Shown piece after piece: positions 51,270 to 61,989 of a stretch of 64,000 bases of DNA; positions within the stretch are counted from its first letter, which is position 1; every line of letters starts with the position of its first letter. The notes below the pieces were generated by a model, which made no database searches, was not told the origin of the DNA, and saw only the letters and a list, made by a program, of their open reading frames with translations. Both the position numbers and the translations under genes were made by a program. This stretch comes from Lucinisca nassula (taxonomy: Eukaryota > Mollusca > Bivalvia > Lucinida > Lucinidae): NCBI GenBank assembly GCA_963580285.1, contig OY757011.1, positions 197,177,644 through 197,241,643 of the forward strand, written 5' to 3'.

Positions 51270-52795
51270 AGATAATAATAAGCTGTCCCATCTTGACCTA
51301 TCCTGTTTACCGTCAGTATTAGGGTATAAAGAGTGAAAGCATCATTCCTTACAAAAAAAAAACAAAAAAACCACAGACAGTTATCTACCACAAACATTAC
51401 ACAAATGCCAACAATTCTGTACCTAAGTCATCTATCACAGGTCAATCTAGATCTACTTTAGCAAATAACCTATCATTAAGTGAGTAAATACGACAGGTGC
51501 TCTACTAATAGTTTGGGGTTTTCGGTCGGTGAATTTATTCACAAGACCTTAGTCATCGTCCGATGACACTTTTCAGCTTCCTTCTATTCAAATGCTTTTG
51601 AAGTTATAGTGGTCGGCGGTTGTCTACGACTTATTACTACTTATATCCCTCCGCCCACTGTGTAGTCTTTGCAGTTTTATCTGAGATCTGAAAGCCTTGG
51701 CGTAGAATTGTTTGATTTGGGATACACCTATGATTTTAATTATTTACAATACATTAACACAAACAGTTTGATATATTTACGATATTAAAATTTTCTGGCG
51801 GATGAATACAATCGGTCGGAGGTCAAGATTGTTATGTTTCGGTACGGAAAAGTAAGAAAAAAAATACAGTAACATTCTTTTCTATTTCGAATATTTTTTG
51901 CGGGTTTGATATTCGTACATGCTTTTTATACTGGATAATGTATATAAAATTAGTCGAGTCCAAGTTGTATGATTGCAGTAGGCATATCTATAAAATGAGT
52001 CAATGACTGCAGAAGTCAAACAAATCAAAGCTCTAGATAACAGGACAATGAGTAGAAATAATTTCGCATTTGATCTTTCTTTATTTATAATATAATATAC
52101 TGCCACACCCTCTCATGAAGAACGAAGATTACGTGCAGTTGATCATTTGTCAGTTTTCTATACTATAGATCTAATTTTCCAAAAACATATTTGTTGTGGG
52201 TATTGGTTAAAATCGGCGTGGGGGTGGGGAGGGGGTGCAATTCAACGATTGTCATATAAATAGACTGCATCAGTCCGTTTGTGTTCGTGGTAGATACTGC
52301 ATTTTGTCTTTGATGCAAGAAGACCCCTATCGGGTGTCACGTCAAATGACATTCCTGGTCTATGAATGTCATTGTAACATTTCTGATTCGATTCCCAGCA
52401 AATAAAATTATGGCGTCCGAACATGCGCCACACGGATGGTCGCCACCTAGTGCACCATTAACTGCAGCCCCCATGTGCAGGAGAACCACCCAGGTTAACG
52501 ACCCCAGCCCTAACTAGCTATACAGGATATATGTATGCACCTGCAAGTAATGGTCAAATGTTACGGATATATATGCATTAAATATCCTTATTATCTGGAG
52601 CTTTATATTTGGTTACAGCTACACCAGCCTCTTGTTTTGTCTGCTGATAACAATAATAGGCGATAATTGAAGATCAAGTAACAGGTAAATGAAGTGATGG
52701 CTGCCTGCTCTCATTATCCCCAGTCCGTGTAAGAAGATAGATATTTTTTTTAATGCCCCTGTCCTTTAAACTAGAGCCATATTAAATAATCCTCT
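51270..52795. other. Least repetitive island; no confirmed gene
   Basis: No family found elsewhere in the window matches here. CpG dinucleotides are more frequent at 52400-52500 (ATGGCGTCCG, CGCCACACGGATGGTCGCC) than around it. A plus-strand frame starts ATGGCG at 52411, with CAG/GT at 52491-52495. This might be an exon or regulatory DNA; there is no homology to support either. Confidence 0.3.
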
Positions 52796-52799
52796 GCAT

Positions 52800-53105
52800 T
52801 CGCTGGTTTAACCTTTAACCACAACCTTTGTCTTGGAGCAGAAATAAAAACAAATAATGTATACCCCAGTAAACCCCAGTTTTCCCTATATAAAGTATAC
52901 GGTTTAGGGGGATGTTCCTTTAACGGACTTGTTCACATGATGAATGTAAAGAGCACCCCTGTCACCCCGCTTACTACAAAGAAAAATAGTGTCTACAGGG
53001 TATACATTATTATTACAAAGATTGTGCGTACTCGTTAGAACATTTTTATTGAGGCAGTTCTAACGAGCACCTTCAGTCGATGTATGAAGAGAGAAAAATA
53101 ATATT
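52800..53105. mobile_element. Two MITE-E subfamily-2 pieces
   Basis: 52806-52945: TTTGTCTTGGAGCAGAAATA, CCCTATATAAAGTATACGG, CTTGTTCACATGATG. 52955-53105: CTACAGGGTATACATT, GTACTCGTTAGAACA, GAGGCAGTTCTAACGAGCAC. Confidence 0.7.
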
Positions 53106-53194
53106 AATAGAAAAAACCCTCGGGTTAGGAGCTGTTAAAAGAACGCGCCTGCTATGTATGTTATGTGTAAGCGCTATAATATAACGTTTCCTTA

Positions 53195-53352
53195 CAAAAT
53201 CAAAGCACTGAGAGTACCGGTGGGTCGATCGTCTCTGAGTGTAGGTTGGGAAAATAGTCCTAAACTGAGAATCGGAATGTTCGTTTACTTTTAAGCAAGC
53301 ACAGTAGATCTGATCAGACATCGCGTTATGTGGCGTCTGATTATGTAGATTC
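53195..53352. mobile_element. MITE-H, reverse
   Basis: AATCAAAGCACTGAGAGTAC, GGTGGGTCGATCGTCTCTGA, hairpin CAGACATCGCGTTATGTGGC. Confidence 0.68.
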
Positions 53353-53386
53353 TGCTTGCCAATGTTCAAGTGCATAAGCACAGTCC

Positions 53387-53689
53387 GCTCGCCCCCGCCA
53401 AACGGGGCTTGAATAAATAGATGGGCTGCATGATGCTTCCACGTAGAGCTGAAACCGACCACACACGAGGACTAGTAAACCCCTTAGAGCATCTAAGCCT
53501 GCCCAGACAAAGCGGTGCGAGTCGGACCACCCATGCTCATAAACCCTATTGGTTTCAATTTGCGACAGGGCTTGAGATGTCATTTCATCTCAGTATCGGG
53601 TAAAAGTCCCATAAAATTGGAAATATCGTTGCCAAATGACATATACAGTGTTGACGGGGACGTTAAACCTGAAATCAAACAAAGAAACG
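53387..53689 (+). mobile_element. SINE-1, full length
   Basis: Perfect 10 bp duplication AGCACAGTCC at 53377-53386 and 53690-53699. Head GCCCCCGCCAAACGGGGC. Confidence 0.94.
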
Positions 53690-53859
53690 AGCACAGTCCA
53701 TAATTTTCTTCTTTTGCTGCGCTCTGACGTCTTAGGAATGCCAGTTCAGGATCAACGGCAATCAGATGGTCAGTGATTGTCCCGCGGACAATAGCAAGCA
53801 ACAGATTCTCTGTTTTATAACGTAGACTGTGGGCACCCGTTAAATCGCTTCATTATAAG

Positions 53860-55060
53860 AACAGTATTAAGTCAATTTTTTTTCTGAAAAAAAAAATATG
53901 GTAGCGTTTTCCGTCAAATTATTTAAATGTACTTGTCATTTGTTAATGTGCTTAATCATTTCCCGTCTGTATATCGATTCATCTTTCTGAATTTCGAGTA
54001 TTTCACTGCTAATGCTTAACCTCATATGCAACACAATCGGTGCTGAATATTTCATGTCGCAGCTGCAAACAGTGTAGACCGCCCATTTTCAGAGTTTGCG
54101 TACAGGCCTGAATCATGTTCAAAACTGTTGCTACATATATATGTCGAACAGTGCCCACCCTCATAAGAAGCAATCTACTGTCTATCCGATCTCGGTCTAC
54201 GCTGTATATCTAATAACGGTACCACATATAAAGTCTGAGCTACTCATTTTTGCTCTTAAACATTTCAGGGTTCTCAACAGAAGTGCAAAAAGTCTATGTT
54301 TACTCGACTTATCATACTTTATGAATGAAATGTCCCGTAAGACGTCACGTGACAGCGTGTTACCTGAGGAACCTGGCATTCTTATACTATTTCGTTTAAC
54401 CCTCAAATGCCACAGTGTAGTTCCTGTGCAACCTACTGAGCAGACGCCACATTCCCCGGCGTCTGCTCTGGGTATTCGGTGTTCACACAATTCCTGTCAA
54501 GACTCTATAGAAAGCTCTGACCCATATGTTGCATCGATAAAAATAGCGCAATGTTTCAAGTTCTTTTAATTTTGGTTTTCCCAAATCAGTGATGGTCACG
54601 TGAACAACTGCATGAATTCCGTTTTGCCATTTAGTAAATTTGTGTCGATCGTACACGATCCAAAGCACGTTAATTTACGCCTGTGGGGTACTGGTAAACA
54701 GTGTTAGTCCGGATCGAACATGTAAAGTGTTTCAAATGCAGCTTTTGTAATTCACCGACTTTGAGGCTTCTCAAGCCTTTGATATTGTCTGTTATTGTAG
54801 CAACTGCCCTGCTGTGTGATTTTATCAATACTGACTCCTGGGCCAGTAAATTGAGGGCAATGAGGGGTGAGAAGGTGGGATGTTTCCTTATCAATGGGAT
54901 ACACAAGAAATATGCTAACAATCTGATCACTGACTATCAGTCATGCAAAACAACATGAGCTATGTTAGGAGAATACCCATTTTTCACTAAGTATAAAGAA
55001 AGGAAACCCAGACCAGCCAATACATTTAAATAGTTAAGTCAGAATCTCAACTTCAAGGGA
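53860..55060. other. No confirmed gene; patchy cassette remnants
   Basis: GCAAACAGTGTAGACC at 54064 and a CAGACGCCACATTCCCCGGC hairpin-like piece near 54440 suggest decayed MITEs. A 157-codon frame (54096-54569) runs over them and has no recognisable domain. Confidence 0.4.
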
Positions 55061-55065
55061 GGAAC

Positions 55066-55140
55066 CATACTGCAAACAGTGAAGCACCAGATCAGTCTGC
55101 ACAATTATCAGACTGATCTTGGTCTTCTTGGTTTACACAA
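55066..55140. mobile_element. Isolated shared hairpin remnant
   Basis: GCAAACAGTGAAGCACCAGA, CAGTCTGC..ATCAGACTGATC, TTGGTCTTCTTGGTTT. Tip resembles MITE-C/G (CAGTCTG) but the flanks are lost. Confidence 0.5.
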
Positions 55141-55463
55141 GCCATACAGCACATTGTTACAGGCTCCGGCAAGATTCACTTGTCAAATAAACACCCTCCT
55201 TAGGCAGAAATGCTACAATTACATGTTTATCAATAAGCAGACTCTCAGCAGCTACTGGGTGGCAGATCCAGCCACAGGAAAATAGAGCAATGATTGATTG
55301 TGTCAACAATAAGCCTACGTAAATAGCAGTTAAAAAACATCTAACTTGTCCTACTATATGGCCAAAATATATGTTCCAACCTACTCTGATTTGGATGTAA
55401 TACTATCATGTGTTTATTTTACTATATTCTATTATGGATATAGTTCTGTATCACTCCCAACAC

Positions 55464-55560
55464 AATCAATCAATCAATCAATCAATACAGTATGTCAACT
55501 TTTTTTAGTGTTGAAGATAAATAGGCAGGGGAAGTGTGTGTGTGTGTTTTTTTTTTTTTC
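55464..55560. repeat. Simple repeats (AATC)n, (GT)n, poly-T
   Basis: CAATCAATCAATCAATC at about 55464, then GTGTGTGTGTG followed by a T run at 55535-55559. Confidence 0.85.
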
Positions 55561-55769
55561 AGGAGTTTAACTTAAAAGATCATATCACGACCTTTTCTAC
55601 CTTCCAACCCTGTGTGTTGAACCACAGAGAGGACTCAATGTCTACTTCAGAACCTCATGGATGAAATGGTTACCGGCAGCTATTTATTGTAGGTCATAAC
55701 ATAAGTTGGTCAGCTTTATAAACCACACTTTTCCTGTTTCTAGGGCAGTGTTAAACATGTATTTAAGCA

Positions 55770-55875
55770 GATACCAAAAAATCCTAAAACTTCGGACACC
55801 TTGAGGTTTTAAAGTAATTGTCCTAAAATTTTAACAAACTTGTATCACAAGCCAGCAAGGAGTCCAAAAAACTCC
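55770..55875. mobile_element. MITE-C, left half
   Basis: AAAATCCTAAAACTTCGGAC, CACCTTGAGG, AATTTTAACAAACTTGTATC. Stops before the hairpin, at nearly the same place as 49939-50056. Confidence 0.75.
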
Positions 55876-56058
55876 TGCCTTTTTGAATAAGCATAAGGAA
55901 GGTGACAGAAGAAAAAAAGTGTGATTATTCTCCTAGGGAAAATGATGATCAAACCAGAGACCTCTTGATCACCAGTGACTCAGACATGCATCTGACTTAG
56001 CCATCAGTGAGGCTTTCAGTGTGATTGAATGGTTGAAACAGGATTTTATGTTTTCTCT

Positions 56059-56077
56059 CCCCCCCCCCCCCCCCCCC
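56059..56077. repeat. Poly(C) tract of 19 bases
   Basis: Uninterrupted C run; length uncertain for the usual sequencing reasons. Confidence 0.8.
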
Positions 56078-56237
56078 ACTACCCCACAACCTAGTTCAGC
56101 TGCTGCTGACCCAGGACTACTATCCAAGGAAAGAATTAAGAATTTCCTCCTTACAGGATTGAGAAATTCTGTCCTTTCAAACCTGTAGACCAGTACAAAG
56201 ACTATGCAACTAGCGGAAACCAAGATGAGACCCCTCA

Positions 56238-56521
56238 AATTGGTTGATTGATTTGAGGTTTAATGTCCCCGTCAACACTGTATAGGTCATTTTAGAGATG
56301 GTGCTTCCAATTTTGTGGGACTTTTACCCGACACTACCTCAAGCCCTGTCGCCCAATGAAACCAATAGGGTTATAAGCATGGATGGTCCTACACGCATCA
56401 CTTTGCCTGGGCAGATCCTCTAAGCGGTTCACCAGTACTCGTGTGCGGGTCGGTTTCAGCTCTGCATGGAAGCATCATGCAGCCCATCTATTTCTTCAAG
56501 CCCTGCTGGGAGCAGGCCGCA
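56238..56521 (-). mobile_element. SINE-1
   Basis: Perfect 11 bp duplication GAGACCCCTCA at 56227-56237 and 56522-56532. A segment around TTGAGATGAAATGACATC is deleted. Confidence 0.93.
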
Positions 56522-56641
56522 GAGACCCCTCATATTGAGTCTCGTCAGCATTTACATTGTCATCCTGCACCGGTAAATGATTTTGACTTAACCTTCTGTC
56601 TACAAGAATGGACAGGTAGAAGAATATATGTTATATAAAAT

Positions 56642-56995
56642 TACAGTTGAATTTCAATGGCTTGAACACTTTTGGGACCATGAAAATCTGTTCGAGACAG
56701 GGGTAGTTCGAGCCACTGAGAACTAATGCCAGGAGGCATAACGACATACTTTAGAACATCATTTTCTGCGTTCTCTAATGAAAAATGTATGCTGTGTGTA
56801 CTCATTAGAATCGCCTCATCGAGGCGATTCTAATGAGTACACACAGCATACATTTGCAAGATAAAAGACGAAAATATCCTAATTTTTACTCTCCCTATTT
56901 TTTACGTACAGAAATTCCCTAGGGACTCAAGAACGAGTTCGACTCAGCCATGGTAAACGAGCCATCGGTGTTCGAGCCATCAAATTTCTACTGTA
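56642..56995. mobile_element. Pogo-like TIR element with nested palindrome
   Basis: TA flanks; CAGTTGAATTTCAATGGCTT and GAGCCATCAAATTTCTACTG ends in inversion. The interior has GTTCGAG repeats and, at about 56783-56852, a palindrome GTACTCATTAGAATCGCCTC with its inverse. No ORF. Confidence 0.78.
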
Positions 56996-56999
56996 CCTT

Positions 57000-57628
57000 T
57001 ATTTCTTATATTTACATTATTTTCCATCCATCATTTGATAAAAATTTAGGACTGATGGCTAAAATTGAAACATGAAAACCATTGCATGCAGTTTTCCTAT
57101 AAACAGCAGAAAAGTGTTGTTAATGTGGCCGCCATCTAATCATATTGGACAGAACCAATTTTTTTGTGTTGTTTTAGTGTTTTTCACTTAGTGTTTATAG
57201 TCAATGTATTTATTTTGTGTCCCAATTGTTGACGATAGTTTGTTTTTTTTTGTAAATGTACCCAGAATATGTAAATATTATTTGATGCTATTCCAATATT
57301 TCCCTCCCACATCACTGTTCCATCCCAAATTTTACACTATGCCCGGCGCACTGCTTTCTTGTTACATAAATGAATTATTCATCTTGTATTAAGGGAAGAA
57401 AATATCTCAATGACCTATCTTTCTCAATGAAAATATCAAACATAACATATCATTTCAATTCATAAGTGTTCAATCATCATGTAGATTTTCTAAAGGATAG
57501 GCAAAAGCATTAAATCATTACTCTTTAATTTTAGTTACCTCCCCTACACCATATTATTGTTTGAGGATCTAGCCACACTATAATGGGCCTCATCACAAGG
57601 AAACCTGTCTCTGGGGTTTGCGACATGG
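57000..57628. other. No gene; AT-rich unique sequence
   Basis: No repeat match; the longest frame is 62 codons. Confidence 0.35.
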
Positions 57629-58037
57629 TGTCATTTGTTCAGAGCATCTTTAGCTTAACGAGCTTGTTAATGATCAAATTGTTAACAATATCCAATATAG
57701 TTATTTTTGTTGAAAAAAAAAATGAGTGTAAAAGCTACTGCTGAGACATTAATGTTTCAGCAAATACAGTGAAATTCCGCTATTTAAAGACCACCTAAAA
57801 TTAAGACTAATTAATTCTGCTTTAAAAAGCTTATTAAGAGGGGTGCAGTTGCACTCTCTTCATGGTTTCAGCATAATATGTCCTCTGGTCAGGGACCACC
57901 TTTGGGACTGTTCTAAAGTGGTCTAAAAGACCACTTTTGAACAGCCCCAAAGGTGGTCTTAATATAGGAATTTCACTGTATATTGGCCCTACAAAATGAT
58001 CAACGTTTAAACGATATGTTAACTAAACTGGCCCCGG
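57629..58037. mobile_element. MITE-F split by MITE-D
   Basis: TTTGTTCAGAGCATCTTTAG left end, TAACGAGCTTGTTAATGATC, decayed palindrome; after MITE-D, AAATGATCAACGTTTAAACG and AACTGGCCCC right end. Confidence 0.8.
57775..57980. mobile_element. MITE-D nested in MITE-F
   Basis: TA flanks; CAGTGAAATTCCGCTATTT and GGAATTTCACTG ends; palindrome CTTTGGGACTGTTCTAAAG. Confidence 0.92.
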
Positions 58038-58039
58038 GT

Positions 58040-58660
58040 ATCAGACAACAAGTCTGCCTGAGCTACAGAGACTCATCTTGCAAACTAGAGGGTACAGTGT
58101 TGTTACTAAGGTGCTCATCAGACTGCGTGGATGTGCATTTTGTTGTTCACAAATACCTAAAAAACAGTTTTTCTCATGACCTGGACCCAAAAACACTGGC
58201 TTTAAGATATGGTTGCTATTGTTATTAAAATAAGGATTTTACATCCCAGTAACAGTGAGATGTCATACCAGGTTCAAAGTGGATTATGAAATTTAAGGTT
58301 TTCCAATTTTTTGAGTAATTTGTGTGTCTAAATATTTTGCCAGATTAGATGAATTGATTGTAAAGAATCTCATGGAAATAGGGCGTAGTTAGTATTTAAT
58401 CAACCCGTATAATCATTGAAAAGAGATTTACTTCAATACAAAATTTTTAAGTGTTCTGACAAGAACTTCATGCATATGAACTGGGGCTGGAAATATCTGT
58501 ATAATCCTCTACAAATCATACCCTACACATGGCACGCACAAAAATGACTTGTAATTTGCATTTACCTACAGCAATGATTCGTTTTGTGTGTCATTAAGTG
58601 AACATATAAAAATAATAATGCAATTTAGATGTAATGTCACACTCTGTATTTATGATCTAG
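58040..58660. other. No gene; unique intronic sequence
   Basis: No repeat match or coding signal. Confidence 0.35.
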
Positions 58661-58664
58661 CGCT

Positions 58665-58790
58665 AGATTGTGGGTGCTTATTAGAACTGCCTCATTGAGG
58701 CAGTTCGAAATGAGTATCTACAGTCTACATAGATTGTGGGTGCTCATTAGAACTGTCAGTTTTAATGAGTAGCTATAATCTAATTGTTTT
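58665..58790. mobile_element. MITE-E palindromes, two in tandem
   Basis: AGATTGTGGGTGCTTATTAG with AACTGCCTCATTGAGGCAGT, then AGATTGTGGGTGCTCATTAG with AACTGTCAGTTTTAATGAGT. Confidence 0.65.
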
Positions 58791-58860
58791 GCTTCAGAGT
58801 TTAACAGCTCATTAAACACTATTTAGGTCATATCAAGCCTTTCCTAGGCAGGCCACATAA
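58788..58860 (-). mobile_element. SINE-4 tail fragment
   Basis: AGAGTTTAACAGCTCATTAA, ACACTATTTAGGTCAT, CCTAGGCAGGCC. Confidence 0.5.
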
Positions 58861-59007
58861 TACCCCTGTCACTTGATTGGCTATGAGGTTAACAACTCAT
58901 AGCATGTCCTAGTGATATCGCCATATATGTCGGTCATTGTCATACATATCTCATCTTAACTCATCACAACTAGTAGCTATAACCTATCAAATTACTTAAC
59001 TTGATGT

Positions 59008-59252
59008 TTTTTTTTTTTTTTTTTTTTTTTTTTGGTTTGGGTTTTACGGCCCTTTCAAGATTATTTCACTCATATCGAGCCGATCGTTAATCAGAGGTGG
59101 GCGAAAACCGGAGTACCCGGAGAAAAACCACCTGACCTTCCGTTGCAGAACTTGGCGTCTCACACGTGGCCCGAGCGAGGCTCGAACCTACGGCGGTGAG
59201 AGACCTAATGACTAAGAGTCAGCGCTCTTATCCACTAGGCCACGGAGGCCCG
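59008..59252 (-). mobile_element. SINE-2, full length with poly(A)
   Basis: Perfect 15 bp duplication TACTTAACTTGATGT at 58993-59007 and 59253-59267. About 28 uninterrupted A at the minus-strand 3' end and an intact head CCGTGGCCTAGTGGATAAG. The youngest-looking retroposon in the window. Confidence 0.97.
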
Positions 59253-59371
59253 TACTTAACTTGATGTATTCATTCAATTCATAAACAGAATGAAATACAA
59301 ACAAAGTAGATACTGATCAGATTCCTTTTTTCAGAAGCCATCTGATCCTGGTCTACACTGTTTGCAAAGAC

Positions 59372-59742
59372 AGGCCTCATACTGACCATGCTTTTCCATG
59401 CCTGAAAGGGCCTATTTTGCAACTTTAACCCTTATCCTGCTGTACAAGACACAACTATTACCTTTGCAAACAGTGTAGATCCAGATCAGATGGCTTCTGA
59501 AGAAGCCATCTGATCAGGATCTACACTGTTTGTAATGCAGTTTGTGAAAATATCAAGTAATTTGGTTGACTTATAGTCAGAAATTGGAGTGGGTAAATAA
59601 ATTTACTCAACAGGATACGGATTAAATAGTTTTTTAAACAGACTAAAGGAACAAAAATCCAAATCTAAAAGCCTGAAATCAAGAAAAATATCAAGCTCTA
59701 AAAGCCTGAAATCCTGCAAATGCCTCAAAAATACGAGGCCTG
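59372..59742. mobile_element. K element carrying MITE-A (copy 2)
   Basis: CAGGCCTCATACTGACC and ACGAGGCCTG ends, 5 bp AAAGA on both sides. The unoccupied version of the target is present at 60558-60575. The MITE-A is in the same place as in the copy at 26632. Confidence 0.88.
59425..59625. mobile_element. MITE-A inside K (copy 2)
   Basis: TTAA flanks; CCCTTATCCTGCTGTAC left end; tip GGCTTCTGAAGAAGCC; CAACAGGATACGGATTAA right end. Confidence 0.9.
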
Positions 59743-59828
59743 AAAGATAGTGGTTGTTGTAGTCAGCAGGGTAAGGGTTAACTTGGTACACCCCTTCTGA
59801 CTGCCTCGCACTGTTCCAGTGAAATCAG

Positions 59829-60207
59829 GCCTCATACTGACGAAGCTTTTCCATGCCCGAAAGACCTGATTTTGCAGCCATAACCCTTATCATGCTGAAC
59901 AACTTGAACTAGTCAACCATTACCTTTGCAAACAGTGTAGATCCAGATCAGATGGCTTCTGAAGAAGCCATCTGATCAGGATCTACACTGTTTGTAATGC
60001 AGTTTGTGAAATGAACAAATACATTTTATCAAGTAATTTGATTGGGGAGTAGTCAGAATTGGGTTTCATTCAGCAGGAGAAGCGTTCAATAGTCATTTTA
60101 AACAGAATATAGGAGAAAAAATCAAAATCCAAAAAGCCTGAAATCAAGACAAATGATGAAAAAATCCAGCTCTGAAAGCCTGAAATCCTGCAGATGCCTG
60201 AAAAGTA
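59829..60207. mobile_element. K element carrying MITE-A (copy 3), right end cut
   Basis: CAGGCCTCATACTGACG left end, GCCCGAAAGACCTGATTTT, after the MITE AAAGCCTGAAATCCTGCAG and TGCCTGAAAA, then a SINE-1. Confidence 0.85.
59880..60088. mobile_element. MITE-A inside K (copy 3)
   Basis: CCCTTATCATGCTGAAC left end, perfect GGCTTCTGAAGAAGCC tip, CAGCAGGAGAAGCGTTCAA right end. It keeps ATTTTATCAAGTAATTTGATTG, which is deleted in copies 1 and 2. Confidence 0.88.
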
Positions 60208-60505
60208 TGTTTGTTTGTTTTGAGGTTTAACGTCCCCGTCAACACTTTAAAGGTCATTTTGGAGACGTTGCTTCCAATTTTGTGGGACTTTTACCCGACA
60301 TTGAGATGAAATGACATCTCAAGCCCTGTCGCCCAATGAAACTAATAGGGTTTATTAGCATGGACGGTCCACCATGCACCACGGTTCCTGGACAGGCTTA
60401 GATCCTCTGAGCGGTTTACCAGTACTAGTGTGCGGGCCAGATTCAGCTCTGCGTGGAAGCATCATGCAGCCCATATATTTCTTCAAGCCCTTATGGGCGG
60501 GGGCC
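60208..60505 (-). mobile_element. SINE-1, full length
   Basis: GTTTGTTTTGAGGTTTAACG tail to CCCTTATGGGCGGGGGCC head. No clear duplication, because it lies at a duplication/K boundary. Confidence 0.92.
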
Positions 60506-60506
60506 G

Positions 60507-60645
60507 AGATACTGATCAGATTCCTTTTTCAGAAGCCATATGATCCTGATCTACACTGTTTGCAAAGATAGTGGTTGTTGTAGTCAGCAGGGTAAGGGTT
60601 AACTTGGTTCACCCCTTCTGACTGCCTGGCGCTGTTCTAGTGAGG
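60507..60645. repeat. Duplicate of 59308-59822 lacking the K insert
   Basis: GATACTGATCAGATTCCTTT through GGTTAACTTGGTTCACCCC and TTCTGACTGCCTGGCGCTG repeats the 59308-59373 plus 59743-59822 sequence, with only point changes. Confidence 0.9.
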
Positions 60646-60666
60646 CCATCCTTAAAAAAAATTGTG

Positions 60667-61415
60667 TTTGCTGTGCTCCTACCCATCATATGTGAGGTGG
60701 GTAGGAAGGTAGGTCTTTTTCTTTTCTTTTTAGATCTGAAAAGATATTTGACCCTTAAAGCACCATACAACAACCGAATACTTATTTTCTGATTTTTCAG
60801 AGAAAATCAGGCTTGACATTTCATTTGAATGGGCTGCTAGAAGACTATTCAAATTAAATGTCAAGCCTGATTTTCTCCTAGCAGACCATGTCAAGCCTGA
60901 TTTTCTCTGAAAAAAAAATAAAAATTAAACAGCAAAAAAAACAAAAAACACAAGAATGTCATCTTCTTGAAATTTAGTGTGTTAAATTTGAGTTACCATA
61001 TTCGCCCTAATTACCGCACATGCTCCTATAAGCGCACACCAAAGCTATTTTTGAAAAGGAAATGCATAAGCGCACACTTTACATTAATCTCCCCTTGAAG
61101 CTCTCATAGTAAATCTATAAAAACTTACCATTATTTCTTCCAACAGTGAAGGCAATGCTTAAGTATCTTTTTCCGTCCCATTAAATGTCAGTATGCATCA
61201 TCTTGGAAGATGTTGTTTTCGAATCAAGTGTGCGCTAATAAGGTAGATTTTTCACCATGATTTTATGACACGATTTTGAAAAAACTAAGCGCACCGTGCG
61301 GTTATGAGGGCGAATACAGTAAATCATGATTTCAAAAAAAAAATCTTTTCCTCAGAATGTTAATAAAATTTTTTGGGTAGGGGCAATCTGTGTGGGTAGG
61401 TAGGAGCACAGCAAA
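60667..61415. mobile_element. Outer TIR element
   Basis: TTTGCTGTGCTCCTACCCA (60667) faces GGGTAGGTAGGAGCACAGCA..AA (61392-61415). The interior has AGAAAATCAGGCTTGACATT three times, once inverted, and a second TIR element. No long ORF. Confidence 0.72.
60994..61321. mobile_element. Inner TIR element
   Basis: TACCATATTCGCCCTAATTA..CCGCAC faces GTGCGGTTATGAGGGCGAAT..ACAGTA. Subterminal AAGCGCACAC / AAGCGCACCG. The end resembles that of 33692 (TACCGTATTC). Confidence 0.82.
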
Positions 61416-61505
61416 CCAAGATCTGGTACTGTTGAAAGGGTAGCAAAACCCACATAACTGTTCAACCTGCATAATTGCCACATAAGAGATGTTTTTTCTA
61501 GCTCT

Positions 61506-61738
61506 TTAAGATGCCAATCACAACAACTGTCATCTGCTTTGTTGTCTGCTGGGTTCTTAAAAAGTCATTCTTGGGAACATGTGGACCCAGATCAGACTGC
61601 TCCCAGGAGCAGTCTGATCAAGGCTGTTATTATACTGTTTGCCTGTATGCAAAAACATGTTTGAAAAAATTGTTTAGAGAGGCAGCAGACAAAATAACCC
61701 GAAAACTTTTTCAGAGTCAGTTTTTCTTGGCATCTTAA
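61506..61738. mobile_element. MITE-G, intact
   Basis: TTAA flanks; ends GATGCCAATC / CTTGGCATC; shared hairpin GTGGACCCAGATCAGACTGC / CAGTCTGATCAAGG; TTTGCCTGTATGCAAAAACA. Confidence 0.88.
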
Positions 61739-61989
61739 GGTCATTTTACAATGTTATTTTATATGTTAAAACCCATGATTTTAGGCAATACTTCCACATG
61801 AAACCTGGTGTTTTATCAGCGATTAAAAATAGACAGAACAATAATTATTTGCGCTAATACAGTTAACAATGTGTTGTTGCAATATTATTGACAAATTTTC
61901 CTTCAATTTACCCTTAACAGCACTTTAATGCATCTGTTGAAACCCAATTACATAGCGCCTGATGAAAAGGGAAAAACAAGGGTTACGTG

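Larger units (their letters stand above)
58950..59780. mobile_element. Outer MITE-A carrying SINE-2 and a K composite
   Basis: Pieces TATCAAATTACTTAACTTGA, AATTCATAAACAGAATG, hairpin CTGATCAGATTCC..AGAAGCCATCTGATCC, and after the K insert AAGATAGTGGTTGTTG and GTCAGCAGGGTAAGGGTTAA. They join into one decayed MITE-A once the two inserts are removed. The left end is not identifiable. Confidence 0.75.

Noticed and set aside
52242..52433. Minus-strand 63-codon ORF in the repeat-poor island as a ZMIZ exon
   Set aside because: Translation shows no ZMIZ similarity and lacks matching splice sites.
54096..54569. 157-codon plus-strand ORF, the longest in the window
   Set aside because: No recognisable domain, overlaps hairpin-cassette remnants, and ORFs oppose it on the other strand. 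No splice context.
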